Shown one piece after another: positions 8,390 to 17,713 of a stretch of 64,000 nucleotides of DNA (positions are counted from its first letter, which is position 1; every line of letters begins with the position of its first letter). Source of the DNA: Prevotella sp. Lineage in GTDB: Bacteria > Bacteroidota > Bacteroidia > Bacteroidales > Bacteroidaceae. The stretch is taken from positions 30,906-94,905 of the forward strand of contig JAGBJJ010000049.1 in the NCBI GenBank assembly GCA_017934525.1, written 5' to 3'. The notes below the pieces were generated by a model that saw only the letters and a list, made by a program, of their open reading frames with translations, was not told where the DNA came from and made no database searches. The translations under genes were made by a program, and so were the position numbers.

Positions 8390-9622
8390 TTAAGGGACGA
8401 GGAGCGAACTGTCGCCATAGCTCAAGAAACGGAAGTCGTGAGCAAGGGCATAGTCATAGATGGTGTGCCAGTCGCCCTTCACGAAAGCGCTGACAAGCAA
8501 CAGCAACGTAGATTGAGGCTGATGGAAATTGGTGATGAGCATTTTCACAATCTTATATTCATAGCCCGGGGCGATGATGATCTGCGTGCTGGAATGAAGA
8601 GTCTGCAGCTTGTTGCGGTCGAGCCAGTCTACCAATGCACGCAGCGACTCCTCCACGCTATAGCCCGCCGGCTGTTCGTAGGGCTCCCACTGAGCCACAT
8701 GCAGATCTGCCTCTGCGGCGTCAGGATGCCGAAGCACGTGAAGGCCCATGTAATAGAGACTCTCAAGAGTACGCACGCTGGTTGTGCCGACGGCTATCGC
8801 ACTGCAATGATGCTCCAACAGTCTGACAATAGTGCTGCGCTTCACGGCCACATACTCCGTGTGCATCTCATGCCCTTCTATCTCACTGCTCTTCACAGGT
8901 TTAAAGGTGCCGGCTCCCACATGAAGTGTCAGCTCCTCGCGATGAACACCGCGGCTGTCGAGTGCCTTCAGCACTGCATCGGTAAAATGAAGTCCTGCAG
9001 TGGGAGCTGCCACACTTCCTTTTATCTTGGAATAGACGGTCTGATAGGTGGTCTTGTCGCTCTCTTGGGTCTCACGGTTCAGATAAGGCGGGATGGGCAG
9101 TTCTCCGACGGCCTCAAGAATCTCAGCAAACGACACGTCGGCATCGTCCCACGTAAAATCAACCCAATGGCTGGTACCAACGGCACGCCCTCTGACAGCA
9201 GTCAGTCTGAGACAACGGCTCCCAACCTGCACTTCGCGCGACAGTTCGCCCTGCTTCCATTTCTTCAGGTTTCCTATCATGCAGAGCCACGCACAATGAC
9301 CACGCGCCTGAAACATCAGCTCGTAATCAGTGGGCATGGCCGGCTCCAACAGGAACACCTCGATGAGCGCCCCCTGCTGAGTGTCAACAGTGCTCTGCTT
9401 GCGGAAATGCAGACGGGCCTGAATGACCTTCGTGTTGTTGAACACCATCAACGCTCCTGACGGCAAATAGTTGGGAAGATTATAGAAGAGGTCTTCGCTC
9501 ACAGCCCCGTGACGATAGACTAACAGTTTTGAATGGTCGCGCTGAGATAGCGGGAATTTGGCAATTCGCTCATCAGGAAGCGCATAATTATAGTCGCTTA
9601 TATGAATATGCTTGGTTTCCAT
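8390..9622 (-). CDS. queA: S-adenosylmethionine:tRNA ribosyltransferase-isomerase
   Basis: Transfers and isomerises the ribosyl part of S-adenosylmethionine onto 7-aminomethyl-7-deazaguanine in tRNA, giving epoxyqueuosine at wobble position 34. Family segments include LPDERIAKFPLSQRDHSKLL, VFNNTKVIQARL, SVAAPTAGLHFT and VGTTSVRTLES. At 410 residues it is somewhat longer than the about 350-residue E. coli protein. It follows the PAP2 gene by 3 bp and is the last gene of the long ftsY-to-queA run. Confidence 0.95.
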   Translation of the reverse strand: METKHIHISDYNYALPDERIAKFPLSQRDHSKLLVYRHGAVSEDLFYNLPNYLPSGALMVFNNTKVIQARLHFRKQSTVDTQQGALIEVFLLEPAMPTDYELMFQARGHCAWLCMIGNLKKWKQGELSREVQVGSRCLRLTAVRGRAVGTSHWVDFTWDDADVSFAEILEAVGELPIPPYLNRETQESDKTTYQTVYSKIKGSVAAPTAGLHFTDAVLKALDSRGVHREELTLHVGAGTFKPVKSSEIEGHEMHTEYVAVKRSTIVRLLEHHCSAIAVGTTSVRTLESLYYMGLHVLRHPDAAEADLHVAQWEPYEQPAGYSVEESLRALVDWLDRNKLQTLHSSTQIIIAPGYEYKIVKMLITNFHQPQSTLLLLVSAFVKGDWHTIYDYALAHDFRFLSYGDSSLLVP

Positions 9623-9625
9623 GTA

Positions 9626-10327
9626 TTAAAAATAAAGATAAAAACAGGCTCTCAGAAGAGCATATATCAGGGTGAACAAAAAGACACAGATGACGGCATC
9701 TACATCTGAATGCTGATAGCCGGTAGAGGTGTATTGAGTAGACACAAACGCGCCCTCGCCCGTCATTTGCCGGTGAATGCGCCAATACACGTACCATACG
9801 GCCACGCCGACAAAGCCGCCCCATATAAGGCCGCACAAAATGTCGCCGGGATAGTGTACGCCAAGGTACAAGCGTGTCCAGCAGTTGAGCAACGACCAGG
9901 TGATAAGTGTCAACGTAAGATAGCGGCTCCGGATGAGCAGCGAGAAGAAAACCGCCAGACTAAATGTGTTTGACGCATGGGCAGAGAAGAAGCCATACCT
10001 GCCACCCCGGTAGCCATTGACCACATCAATAAGGGCGCCGATGCTGGCGTCATGAGTCGGTCGCGGCCTACCCACCAGCGGCTTCACAAACATGTCGTCG
10101 AGCGAACCCGCCAGAAACACGCATAACAGAGCTGCCGACACCACGACGAGAACCTTCTGCAGGCTGTCGTTATTCTTAACAACGACATAAAGCAGGCTCA
10201 GGTAGAGCGGAACCCACGTGTAGGCAGTGGTAAGTGTCTTTACCACTCCATCAAGGAAAAGCGAGTTGCTGCCATTGACGGCCAGCAGTAGTTGCTTGTC
10301 CAGTTCTATGAGCGTAGTCAGATCCAT
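9626..10327 (-). CDS. PAP2-family membrane phosphatase
   Basis: Integral membrane acid phosphatase of the PAP2 superfamily, 233 residues with about six helices. The three catalytic motifs are present: K82 with R87-P-R-P90 in KPLVGRPRP, S115-A-H117, and R152 with H158 and D162 in RLYLGVHYPGD. Members hydrolyse undecaprenyl pyrophosphate or phosphatidylglycerol phosphate; which substrate applies here cannot be told. It lies 4 bp after batDE and 3 bp before queA in the same operon. Confidence 0.88.
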   Translation of the reverse strand: MDLTTLIELDKQLLLAVNGSNSLFLDGVVKTLTTAYTWVPLYLSLLYVVVKNNDSLQKVLVVVSAALLCVFLAGSLDDMFVKPLVGRPRPTHDASIGALIDVVNGYRGGRYGFFSAHASNTFSLAVFFSLLIRSRYLTLTLITWSLLNCWTRLYLGVHYPGDILCGLIWGGFVGVAVWYVYWRIHRQMTGEGAFVSTQYTSTGYQHSDVDAVICVFLFTLIYALLRACFYLYF

Positions 10328-10331
10328 CGGC

Positions 10332-12968
10332 TTATATTATTTCTATCTGTGATGTTTCCACCCAGCCTTGCTTACCATCGGGAACGCGTATTTCACTCCA
10401 TCCTCGCATGCTTCCGTCGACAATCTCCACCTTTGTGCCCTCATGAAGGATGAAGAGGTCAGTACCGCTCGGCTCTGGTGTGCTCTTTACAGGTACGGCC
10501 GACTCGAGAATGATGGCCCCAGAGCGCTCCGAGAGCATCTGCTTCTGCTGCCATGCAAACACGTTGCAAAGCAGCGTGGCCGACAGCATGAGCAGTCCGC
10601 CGAAGAAGCCTAATTTTCTCAACCAGACAGGCTCTGTGAACAAGTAGATGAGAAGGAGCACGATGGCTAAAGCCAATGTCAGCAACGCCATGCGTGCCCA
10701 GCCGTCGACACTCGACTGATTGACAAGGGCCTTGTACCAAGTGAAGAAAAACATCTCCGACTCAGGCACAATCTTGTCGACCGTCTTCGAACGGGCCAGC
10801 TGCAGGTTGAAACGCACATCGGCATCGCCTGGCGACAACATGAGGGCACGCTCATAGGCTATGATGGCATGGGTAATATCGTCCATGCGATAATAGCAAT
10901 TGCCTAAGTTATAGTACAGCTGGTAGCTGTCGCCTCCTTCAAGCAGCTCTTCATAGATGGCTGCCGCACGCTGATAGTTGCCCTTCACATAGGCGCTGTC
11001 AGCATCGGCCTTCTCGGCGGCCGACGAGCCCAAAGGCAGCAACATAAGAAGCAGCCCCACAGTCATCGCCTTACCTGCATGCTTTGCCTCACGCTTCATG
11101 TTACCCTCTATTCTCTCTATTGCCGTCATGGCTTTCTCGTACACCTTGCTCATATTTCCTTTAGGATCACCTGGAGCATACCGCTCAAACTCGCATTCAT
11201 CGAGGGCTTCAATAAACTGGCTGATGGTTTCGCTATCAACCTGGCGCTCTGTCAGCTTCTCTGAGATATTCTCATGAGACAACTGCTCTACAGCAATGTT
11301 GAGTTTGTCGCCTACATAGCCCCACAGAGCTCGCAGAGCCTCATCGTAGAATTCACCGGGCTTGTTGTCGTGCATCAGTTGTGAGGCTTTCTTCAGTCGC
11401 TTGGTGGCCACTTTGTTAGCCTTCTTTCCACGCGTCTTCACTACATCGGCCCTGCTGATGGCCCTGTGGCGGAACACGACAAAGAGTGTGGCGAAAAGCA
11501 GCACAAGCAAGGCCATCAGCACCCAATAGACGGCGGAGCCGAAGAAATACTTACCCTGCTCGTGGAGCGAGACACTGCCAAGTTTAATATGGCGGATGTC
11601 TTTTGCCAGCATCTGTATGTCTTCCTGGCGCGAGAAATCCTGCATACTGCTTTCTCCGCCTTCACCTTGTGCCACATCGAGATGGAAGCCCTCTGTGGTC
11701 AAAGTCTTATACTGCCGGCTTTGGGTATCATAGTAGATATACTCAAGGGCAGGAATATCGAACTTTCCCTGATGGCGCGGTACTGCCAAGAACTCGTAGA
11801 TCATACTGCCCTCCACCCCATTCGTCGTCAGACGGGTCTTGTCGGTCACTTTGGGGTCATACACATCAAAGTCCTTTGGAAACTTCACCTCCGGTTGCTT
11901 GATAAGCTTCATGTTGCCCGTGCCGCTGACAGTCACCTTCAACGTGATAGGGTCATTGGCTTTCACCTCCGCCTTGTCAATCTCGGCCTTCACGGCAAAA
12001 TGGCCTACGGCCCCCGAGAAGCCTGCAGGTCGCGTGGGCAGCGGATCCACCTGTATCTCAACACTCGGGGCTTGTATCTTCTTCTTTACTTCCACATAAT
12101 TCGAACCGCCGTTGAAGAACGCTTCGAAGGGATCGATATTGCGGTTGATTTGAGCCACGATGCCATTGAATGTGATACTGGGAATCTCAAGTTTTCCTGT
12201 TATCTGAGGGAACATGACGTATTGACTCCACGTGACAGTCTTATACTGCCTGCCATTAAACTCCTCCACCCTGAAGCTCTTCTCTTGCGGGAGAGGTATC
12301 TCCTGGGTGTGGAAACCTTTCAAGTCGGGCATCTTGCCTTCAAGTTGAGTGAGGCTGACCAGTGTGTAGACCTTATAAGTGAGCAACACCGGCTCTTGCT
12401 CCACGACGCGACGCTTCGATGCGCTGACCTTGATAAACAGATCGCTGCCTGATATAGGAGTGCCTGCCGGCTTTGGGTCAACTTGCTGACGCGAAGCACC
12501 ACCCCGACCGGCAGAACCGCCGCCTTGAGACGTGCCCGACACATGAATCTTCAATACATTCGATGTGATGTGTTTACCACCTACGCTGATGGAGGCTGCC
12601 GGAATCGTGAAGGTGCCGTTTTTCAGCGCACTGAGTATGTAGGTATAGGTCACGGTAGAAGTCTGCGACGTCTTGCCGTTGACCATACTGAAACTGGACT
12701 GGGTGGAGGTGCTGGGCCCCATCAATATCTCAAAAGCATCTTGGGGAATCTGGCCGACACGAAAACCGCTTACATCATGTGAGTTGACAGTATATGTCAG
12801 CCGGAACTGCTCACCGACAGCCACTTGCTGGGGAGCATTGGCAGTCAGGGCCTGGGCGTCGCATGCAGCCCAGCGTCCCATATTGGCAGAAGTGAGCCAT
12901 ACGGCAATAATCAGCAGTGCCTTCCACGCCATGCCACATTGGCTTATATGACTTTCGTTTCTCTTCAT
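10332..12968 (-). CDS. BatD-BatE fusion protein (aerotolerance)
   Basis: An 878-residue protein joining two normally separate Bat proteins. Residues 1-40 hold a signal peptide, and about 40-440 are the BatD periplasmic beta-rich region. A helix follows at about 476-500, then a cytoplasmic basic and helical part to about 620. From M624 a second signal-like hydrophobic stretch (AMTVGLLLMLLPLG) begins a BatE-like unit: TPR repeats (about 655-725), two helices (about 758-803) and a C-terminal SH3-like domain (about 815-878). M624 corresponds to an ATG at 11099-11097 that could still start BatE alone. Bat proteins were linked to oxygen tolerance in Bacteroides fragilis; the mechanism is unsettled. 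Confidence 0.88.
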   Translation of the reverse strand: MKRNESHISQCGMAWKALLIIAVWLTSANMGRWAACDAQALTANAPQQVAVGEQFRLTYTVNSHDVSGFRVGQIPQDAFEILMGPSTSTQSSFSMVNGKTSQTSTVTYTYILSALKNGTFTIPAASISVGGKHITSNVLKIHVSGTSQGGGSAGRGGASRQQVDPKPAGTPISGSDLFIKVSASKRRVVEQEPVLLTYKVYTLVSLTQLEGKMPDLKGFHTQEIPLPQEKSFRVEEFNGRQYKTVTWSQYVMFPQITGKLEIPSITFNGIVAQINRNIDPFEAFFNGGSNYVEVKKKIQAPSVEIQVDPLPTRPAGFSGAVGHFAVKAEIDKAEVKANDPITLKVTVSGTGNMKLIKQPEVKFPKDFDVYDPKVTDKTRLTTNGVEGSMIYEFLAVPRHQGKFDIPALEYIYYDTQSRQYKTLTTEGFHLDVAQGEGGESSMQDFSRQEDIQMLAKDIRHIKLGSVSLHEQGKYFFGSAVYWVLMALLVLLFATLFVVFRHRAISRADVVKTRGKKANKVATKRLKKASQLMHDNKPGEFYDEALRALWGYVGDKLNIAVEQLSHENISEKLTERQVDSETISQFIEALDECEFERYAPGDPKGNMSKVYEKAMTAIERIEGNMKREAKHAGKAMTVGLLLMLLPLGSSAAEKADADSAYVKGNYQRAAAIYEELLEGGDSYQLYYNLGNCYYRMDDITHAIIAYERALMLSPGDADVRFNLQLARSKTVDKIVPESEMFFFTWYKALVNQSSVDGWARMALLTLALAIVLLLIYLFTEPVWLRKLGFFGGLLMLSATLLCNVFAWQQKQMLSERSGAIILESAVPVKSTPEPSGTDLFILHEGTKVEIVDGSMRGWSEIRVPDGKQGWVETSQIEII

Positions 12969-12988
12969 CGTTCTCTACGTTTTTTTGA

Positions 12989-13711
12989 TTACCAGTTTTT
13001 CTCTATACGGCGGCGGCGCGGCTGCTTCTGCGCATCTTTCAGCCTGTCCTGGGTCTTCTTCTCCTGCTGCATGGCCGCCTGCAACAGCTGTTCAGCGTTC
13101 TCTCTGCTCATAGGCGGCTCCTGCTGTTGCTGGTCCTTCTGGTCGTCTTGCTTCTGCTGCTCCTTCTGCTGCTGGTCTTTCTTCTGCTGATCGCCGCTTT
13201 GGTCCTTGTCGTGCCCTTGCTGATTCTGGTTTTGCGGCTGATCCTTCTGCTGTTTTTTGCAGACGGCAAGATTGTAGCGGCTCTCGTCGTCATTCGGATT
13301 ATTACGAAGGGCCTCTTTATAAGCATCAATAGCCATTTGATAGTCGCCCGCCCCCTGATAGAGCACCCCCACATTGTGGTAAGCCTGCGCTTTCCTCAGC
13401 GGGTTCTGCTCGGCCGCAGCAGCCTTCATCAGCGAAGGTATCATATTCGAACGGGTCTGCTGGTCGACTTTCATCCAGTCCATAGGAAACTGTGAGGTGG
13501 CATAATTATATACAGCCGGCGCATAGGTTGAGTCGGCAGCCAGCGCCTTAAGATATGTGACGGTAGCCTCATTACGCTTCTCAGAACGGTACTCACGGTT
13601 ACCCTGGCGCACCAACTTTCTTGCCTGCCGGCGGTCAACCACCTGAGCATCTATTCCAGACACCCCGCTCATCACGAGAATAACGGTACAGCAAATACAA
13701 ATCAGCCTCAT
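12989..13711 (-). CDS. batC: BatC-like TPR protein
   Basis: Secreted or membrane-anchored tetratricopeptide protein of the Bat cluster, 240 residues. A signal peptide (about 1-22) precedes TPR-type repeats, including a last unit AYHNVGVLYQGAGDYQMAI. From about residue 155 the protein becomes an unstructured Gln/Lys/Asp-rich tail, then the conserved ENAEQLLQAAMQQEKKTQ segment and a basic end. TPRs suggest a scaffold for BatA/BatB. The start overlaps the batB stop by 4 bp, implying coupling. Confidence 0.85.
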   Translation of the reverse strand: MRLICICCTVILVMSGVSGIDAQVVDRRQARKLVRQGNREYRSEKRNEATVTYLKALAADSTYAPAVYNYATSQFPMDWMKVDQQTRSNMIPSLMKAAAAEQNPLRKAQAYHNVGVLYQGAGDYQMAIDAYKEALRNNPNDDESRYNLAVCKKQQKDQPQNQNQQGHDKDQSGDQQKKDQQQKEQQKQDDQKDQQQQEPPMSRENAEQLLQAAMQQEKKTQDRLKDAQKQPRRRRIEKNW

Positions 13712-14724
13712 TTCTTAAACAGTTTTATTTTCCTCAGCAGAGGATTCTTACGGTCTAAAATACATATTTCAACAATCAACAATATCAGCGCCAGCAGGCC
13801 TGCCTCTTGGAATCGCTCTGCATACTCACTATATACGGTCGACTCCTGGTGCTGAAGTTTGCCAAGCTCTTCATCAAGCAGCCGCTGCGCCTTGGAGTTG
13901 TTCTCCACGTGTATGTAGGAGCCTCCGCCGGCCTTTGCCACCTCTCGGCACATATCTTCATTGAGCTTCGACATGACCGTTTCGCCAGTATTGTCAATCA
14001 GATAGCTTCCTGTCTGCGGGTCGGGCACAGGAGCTCCCTTTGTTGAGCCCACACCAAGAATGAAGATGTTGCGCCCCTGATTTTTTGCCTCTTTGGCAGC
14101 ATCGGTGGCACCGCCCTCATGGTCTTCGCCATCAGTAATCACAATGATGGCCTTGCCCACATTCTCCTGCTGCGTGAAACTGCGCGAGGCCAGCGAAATG
14201 GCACCAGCGAGGTCTGTGCCCTGGTTCAGTATCATAGAGGGATCGATGCTGCTGAGGAACATTTTAGCTGACACGTAATCGCTCGTAATCGGCAACTGCA
14301 CAAAGGCGTCGCCGGCAAAGACAACCAGACCGATTTTGTCGTCGGTGAAGTTGTCCACAAGATTTTCAACCATCATCTTCGCCCGGTCCAACCTGCTGGG
14401 CACAACATCCTTCGCACGCATCGAATTGCTGATGTCAATAGCAATGATGGTCTCAATGCCCGACCGTTTCTCTTCACTGATGCGCTGCCCGTCCTGAGGG
14501 CGTGCCAGCATGACAATGAGCAAGGCAAGAGCTGCCTCAAGTAGCCAGAATTTCACTGAGGGGCGCCAGCGTGACACATTGGGCATCAGTTGTCTGACGA
14601 GGTCGGGATCGCCGAATTGCTTCAGTCTGCGCTTCTGGCGACTATAAGTAATCAGTCGGATAACTGCTAAAAGCATAACAGCTATCAGAAGATATAGATA
14701 TTGCGGGTCGTGGAATCTGAACAT
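13708..14724 (-). CDS. batB: BatB-like von Willebrand factor A membrane protein
   Basis: Membrane protein with two N-terminal helices, a periplasmic vWA domain (about residues 90-300) and a C-terminal helix; 338 residues. The metal-binding DxSxS motif reads AIDISNSMRAKDV, and the later MIDAS segments VFAGDAFVQLPIT and VITDGEDHEGG are intact. Its partner BatA is encoded immediately upstream, with the batB start overlapping the batA stop by one base (TAATG). Confidence 0.9.
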   Translation of the reverse strand: MFRFHDPQYLYLLIAVMLLAVIRLITYSRQKRRLKQFGDPDLVRQLMPNVSRWRPSVKFWLLEAALALLIVMLARPQDGQRISEEKRSGIETIIAIDISNSMRAKDVVPSRLDRAKMMVENLVDNFTDDKIGLVVFAGDAFVQLPITSDYVSAKMFLSSIDPSMILNQGTDLAGAISLASRSFTQQENVGKAIIVITDGEDHEGGATDAAKEAKNQGRNIFILGVGSTKGAPVPDPQTGSYLIDNTGETVMSKLNEDMCREVAKAGGGSYIHVENNSKAQRLLDEELGKLQHQESTVYSEYAERFQEAGLLALILLIVEICILDRKNPLLRKIKLFKK

Positions 14725-15740
14725 TATGGTATCCTCCTGAACAAGGTTATACGGAATAGGATTTCGAGCAGAAGTGCCAAAAGTGCAGCCAAGGCAAAAG
14801 GCTGATAGGCCTCATACTTGCGACTGACACGATGCACATTAAGTTTCGACTTCTCCAGTTTGTCAATCTCATGATAGATGTTGCGCAGCTCTTCAGCATT
14901 AGTGGCCCGGTAGAACTGCCCCTGCGTCTCATGGGCTATGTCGCTCAGAGTCTTCGTGTCAATCTCTACAGGCAGTTGAATATATTGCACGCCCCCTCCC
15001 ACCTGCATGGGATAAGGCGCTGTGCCGTTGGTGCCCACACCGATAGTATAGACACGAATACCCAGGCTCTTAGCTATCTCTGCTGCCGTCATCGGCGATA
15101 TGTCGCCGCGATTATTGCTGCCGTCAGTAAGCAATATGACGACACGGCTCTTAGCCTTCGAGTCTTTCAGTCTGCTCACGGCATTGGCCAAACCCATGCC
15201 GATGGCGGTGCCGTCTTCAATGAGCCCTTTGGCAGCAATATCCGTGCGCACATTCTGCAGCAGGGAGAGCAGCGAGGCATGGTCAATTGTCATCGGGCAC
15301 TGGGTAAAGGCTTCGCCCGCAAAGATTGTCAGACCGATGTTGTCATTCGGGCGGTCGGCGATAAACGACGCCGCCACGGCTTTGGCTGCCTCCAGACGAT
15401 TCTGAATGCCTTGCGAGCGGTCTTTCAAGTCTTCAGCCAACATTGAGGTAGACACGTCGATGGCCAACATGATGTCTATACCCTCCACCGTTTCATTATT
15501 CCACGAATTATGGGTCTGCGGCCGCGCAAGGGCCACCACCAGCAACGAGAAGGCCAGCAGTCGCAGCAACAGCTGCAGCGGCATGAGCGTCACCCGCCAG
15601 CTGCGCGGCGCGAAACGAAAGACCGACGTGTCGGCCATCCTTATGGTCGGCTCGCTTTTCTTGCGATACATCACATACCATATTATATAAGGTATGGCCA
15701 GCAGCAGAAGAAGCAGATATTCTTTATTGGCAAATTCCAT
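14724..15740 (-). CDS. batA: BatA-like von Willebrand factor A membrane protein
   Basis: vWA membrane protein of the aerotolerance cluster, 338 residues and parallel to BatB. Two N-terminal helices surround a linker, the vWA domain carries AIDVSTSMLAEDL, then TIFAGEAFTQCPM and LLTDGSNNRGDI, and a single helix ends the protein. It is preceded by a membrane protein gene 6 bp away and followed by batB with a one-base overlap. Confidence 0.9.
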   Translation of the reverse strand: MEFANKEYLLLLLLAIPYIIWYVMYRKKSEPTIRMADTSVFRFAPRSWRVTLMPLQLLLRLLAFSLLVVALARPQTHNSWNNETVEGIDIMLAIDVSTSMLAEDLKDRSQGIQNRLEAAKAVAASFIADRPNDNIGLTIFAGEAFTQCPMTIDHASLLSLLQNVRTDIAAKGLIEDGTAIGMGLANAVSRLKDSKAKSRVVILLTDGSNNRGDISPMTAAEIAKSLGIRVYTIGVGTNGTAPYPMQVGGGVQYIQLPVEIDTKTLSDIAHETQGQFYRATNAEELRNIYHEIDKLEKSKLNVHRVSRKYEAYQPFALAALLALLLEILFRITLFRRIP

Positions 15741-15746
15741 GTTTTC

Positions 15747-16832
15747 CTACAATAGCTGATATACAGTAAAAGAAATATAGACGAACAAGACGACACACAT
15801 GGCAAGGATGGCGCCTATGGCTGTCTTTAAGATAAAGCGACTGGATTGCGAGCGCTTCTCCTCGGCAGTCAGCTCTGCTTTTACTGAGCGCTCACCCGAA
15901 GCCGACTGAGGCTCCTCGATCTTCGTCTGGTTGATAAACTCAATGGCATTAACCAAGTTGGCGTCATTCTCGTTGATCAGCGTAGAGTATTTGGCAAACT
16001 TCACCAGGTCGGCAGTAAAGAAGAGCTGGCGCAGCTCGTCAAGCGATTTGGGATCGTCGGTCGACATGAGTCTGCCGATAATCTCGCTGCTTGTCATCTC
16101 CATCGCATTGAAGCCGTAACGTTCCTCGATGTAATGACGCAACGCATCGGTCAGCCGCGTGTAATACGCCTTTGGATCTTCCGAGCTGACCATCTTGTCA
16201 GCTTTTATCTCCTCAATGGCTTGCATGGCTTTCTGATGCGGCAGGAGCCGCTTTACAATGCGAATCTTGGCTATGACGGGTTTGTTGTCACGCAAGCGCA
16301 GATAGAGGTAATACGACAACGCCAGAAGCAAAAGCATGAGTGTGCTCAGCCAGAAGATAAGACTCCAGTCACCCCATTCGAATGGATTATCCTGAATCGT
16401 CTTCGGCCCATAATAGCGCGGTCCGTTGTACTCATCCACATAAGTCGTATCAATCTCGACGGGCAGCACTTTCAGAGCCAACTTGTTACACTCAAACTCC
16501 TTGCCGTCTATAGTAACCTTGAAAGGAGGCAGATAATAAAGAGTGTCGTCAAACGACGTCAGCACATAGCCGCGTTGATAGCAGCACATGCCGTCTGCCA
16601 TCTTTTCAGTTGGCATATCGACAGCACCAAGAAACTCAACCCCCACCGGAAGCTGGGCTTCTTTTGGAAACTGCACATCGGCATCAGCACTTGCCGTGGC
16701 TTTCACCGTGAGTTGCACCTGCTGGCCTATGAGCATCTCCACAGCACTGAGGCTCGACTCAACTTTCACCTGAGAAGCCGCGCTGATGCTGAAAGCAGCA
16801 CACAAAAACAGGAAACAGAAAATGCGTTTCAT
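15747..16832 (-). CDS. Membrane protein of the Bat cluster, function unknown
   Basis: A 361-residue protein conserved in position between DUF58 and batA. It has a signal peptide (MKRIFCFLFLCAAF...), a periplasmic beta-rich region resembling the first part of BatD, a helix (about 155-180), a cytoplasmic helical region with DALRHYIEERYGFNAMEM, and a final helix. An ATG at 16847 would add five residues and overlaps the DUF58 stop; the ATG at 16832 is preferred because it gives a standard basic signal-peptide start. A helper role for the MoxR/Bat complex is inferred from context only. Confidence 0.75.
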   Translation of the reverse strand: MKRIFCFLFLCAAFSISAASQVKVESSLSAVEMLIGQQVQLTVKATASADADVQFPKEAQLPVGVEFLGAVDMPTEKMADGMCCYQRGYVLTSFDDTLYYLPPFKVTIDGKEFECNKLALKVLPVEIDTTYVDEYNGPRYYGPKTIQDNPFEWGDWSLIFWLSTLMLLLLALSYYLYLRLRDNKPVIAKIRIVKRLLPHQKAMQAIEEIKADKMVSSEDPKAYYTRLTDALRHYIEERYGFNAMEMTSSEIIGRLMSTDDPKSLDELRQLFFTADLVKFAKYSTLINENDANLVNAIEFINQTKIEEPQSASGERSVKAELTAEEKRSQSSRFILKTAIGAILAMCVVLFVYISFTVYQLL

Positions 16833-16843
16833 CTGGCAATCCC

Positions 16844-17713
16844 TCATCCTCTCTGTTTAAATAGTCCTAAGAGTGACTTCACATAATCATCACTCGTGCA
16901 AATAGTTACACTATCGACGTTGCTCTTTGCAAACACCTCCATAAGCCCTTGCTGGCGCTTCATCCACGAGCGATAATATGACTCCCGAAGCTTTTTGCTG
17001 CCAGTATCGACATACTGCTCAAACCCCGTCTCCGCGTCAACCACCTTCATCAGTCCTACATTGGGCAACTCTTTTGTGCGCCGGTCGTAAACTTGTATGG
17101 CCACCACGTCATGTTTGCGGTTGGCTATGGTCAGCTGCTGGAGGAAATCCTGCCGGGTGTAGAAGTCGCTCATGATGAACGTAGTACACCTGCGCTTCGA
17201 TACGCTGGTCAGAAACTCAATGGCCTGCGCCACATCCGTGCGCTGGCTGTCGGCATGAAAGTCGAGCATCTCGCGTATGATATAGAGAATATGCTTGCGT
17301 CCTTTCTTTGGCGGAATATATTTCTCTATCTTATCGCTGAAGAAGACAACACCGATCTTGTCGTTATTCTGTATGGCAGAAAAAGCCAAGGTGGCTGCTA
17401 TCTCTGTCACCATGTCACGCTTCATCTGTCGCTGCGTGCCAAAGTCGAGCGAACCGCTGACGTCAATCATGAGCATCACTGTGAGTTCGCGCTCTTCTTC
17501 AAAAACCTTCACGTAGGGCTTATTGAAGCGTGCCGTCACATTCCAGTCGATATCACGCACGTCATCACCATACTGATATTCGCGAACCTCGGAAAAAGCC
17601 ATGCCACGCCCTTTGAAGGCCGAGTGATACTGGCCTGCAAAGATATTTGAACTCAAGCCACGGGCCTTGATTTCTATCTTTCTTACTTTCTTTATGATTT
17701 CTGATGTCTCCAT
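16844..17713 (-). CDS. DUF58 / vWA-like protein of the MoxR-Bat cluster
   Basis: Cytoplasmic DUF58 protein, 289 residues. The family block GRGMAFSEVREYQYGDDVRD is followed by a vWA-like fold with MLMIDVSGSLDFGTQ as its metal site. DUF58 proteins are almost always encoded beside a MoxR ATPase, as here, and are thought to act with it as substrate adaptors; the biochemical role is unproven. Its start overlaps the moxR stop. Confidence 0.9.
   Translation of the reverse strand: METSEIIKKVRKIEIKARGLSSNIFAGQYHSAFKGRGMAFSEVREYQYGDDVRDIDWNVTARFNKPYVKVFEEERELTVMLMIDVSGSLDFGTQRQMKRDMVTEIAATLAFSAIQNNDKIGVVFFSDKIEKYIPPKKGRKHILYIIREMLDFHADSQRTDVAQAIEFLTSVSKRRCTTFIMSDFYTRQDFLQQLTIANRKHDVVAIQVYDRRTKELPNVGLMKVVDAETGFEQYVDTGSKKLRESYYRSWMKRQQGLMEVFAKSNVDSVTICTSDDYVKSLLGLFKQRG

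Noticed and set aside
11466-12452. A 328-codon plus-strand ORF opposite the BatDE gene
   Set aside because: Antisense shadow without promoter or family match.
13105-13270. CAG/CTG-rich stretch as a tandem repeat
   Set aside because: It is the Gln/Lys/Asp-rich tail of BatC in frame; units are irregular and no fixed period was seen.
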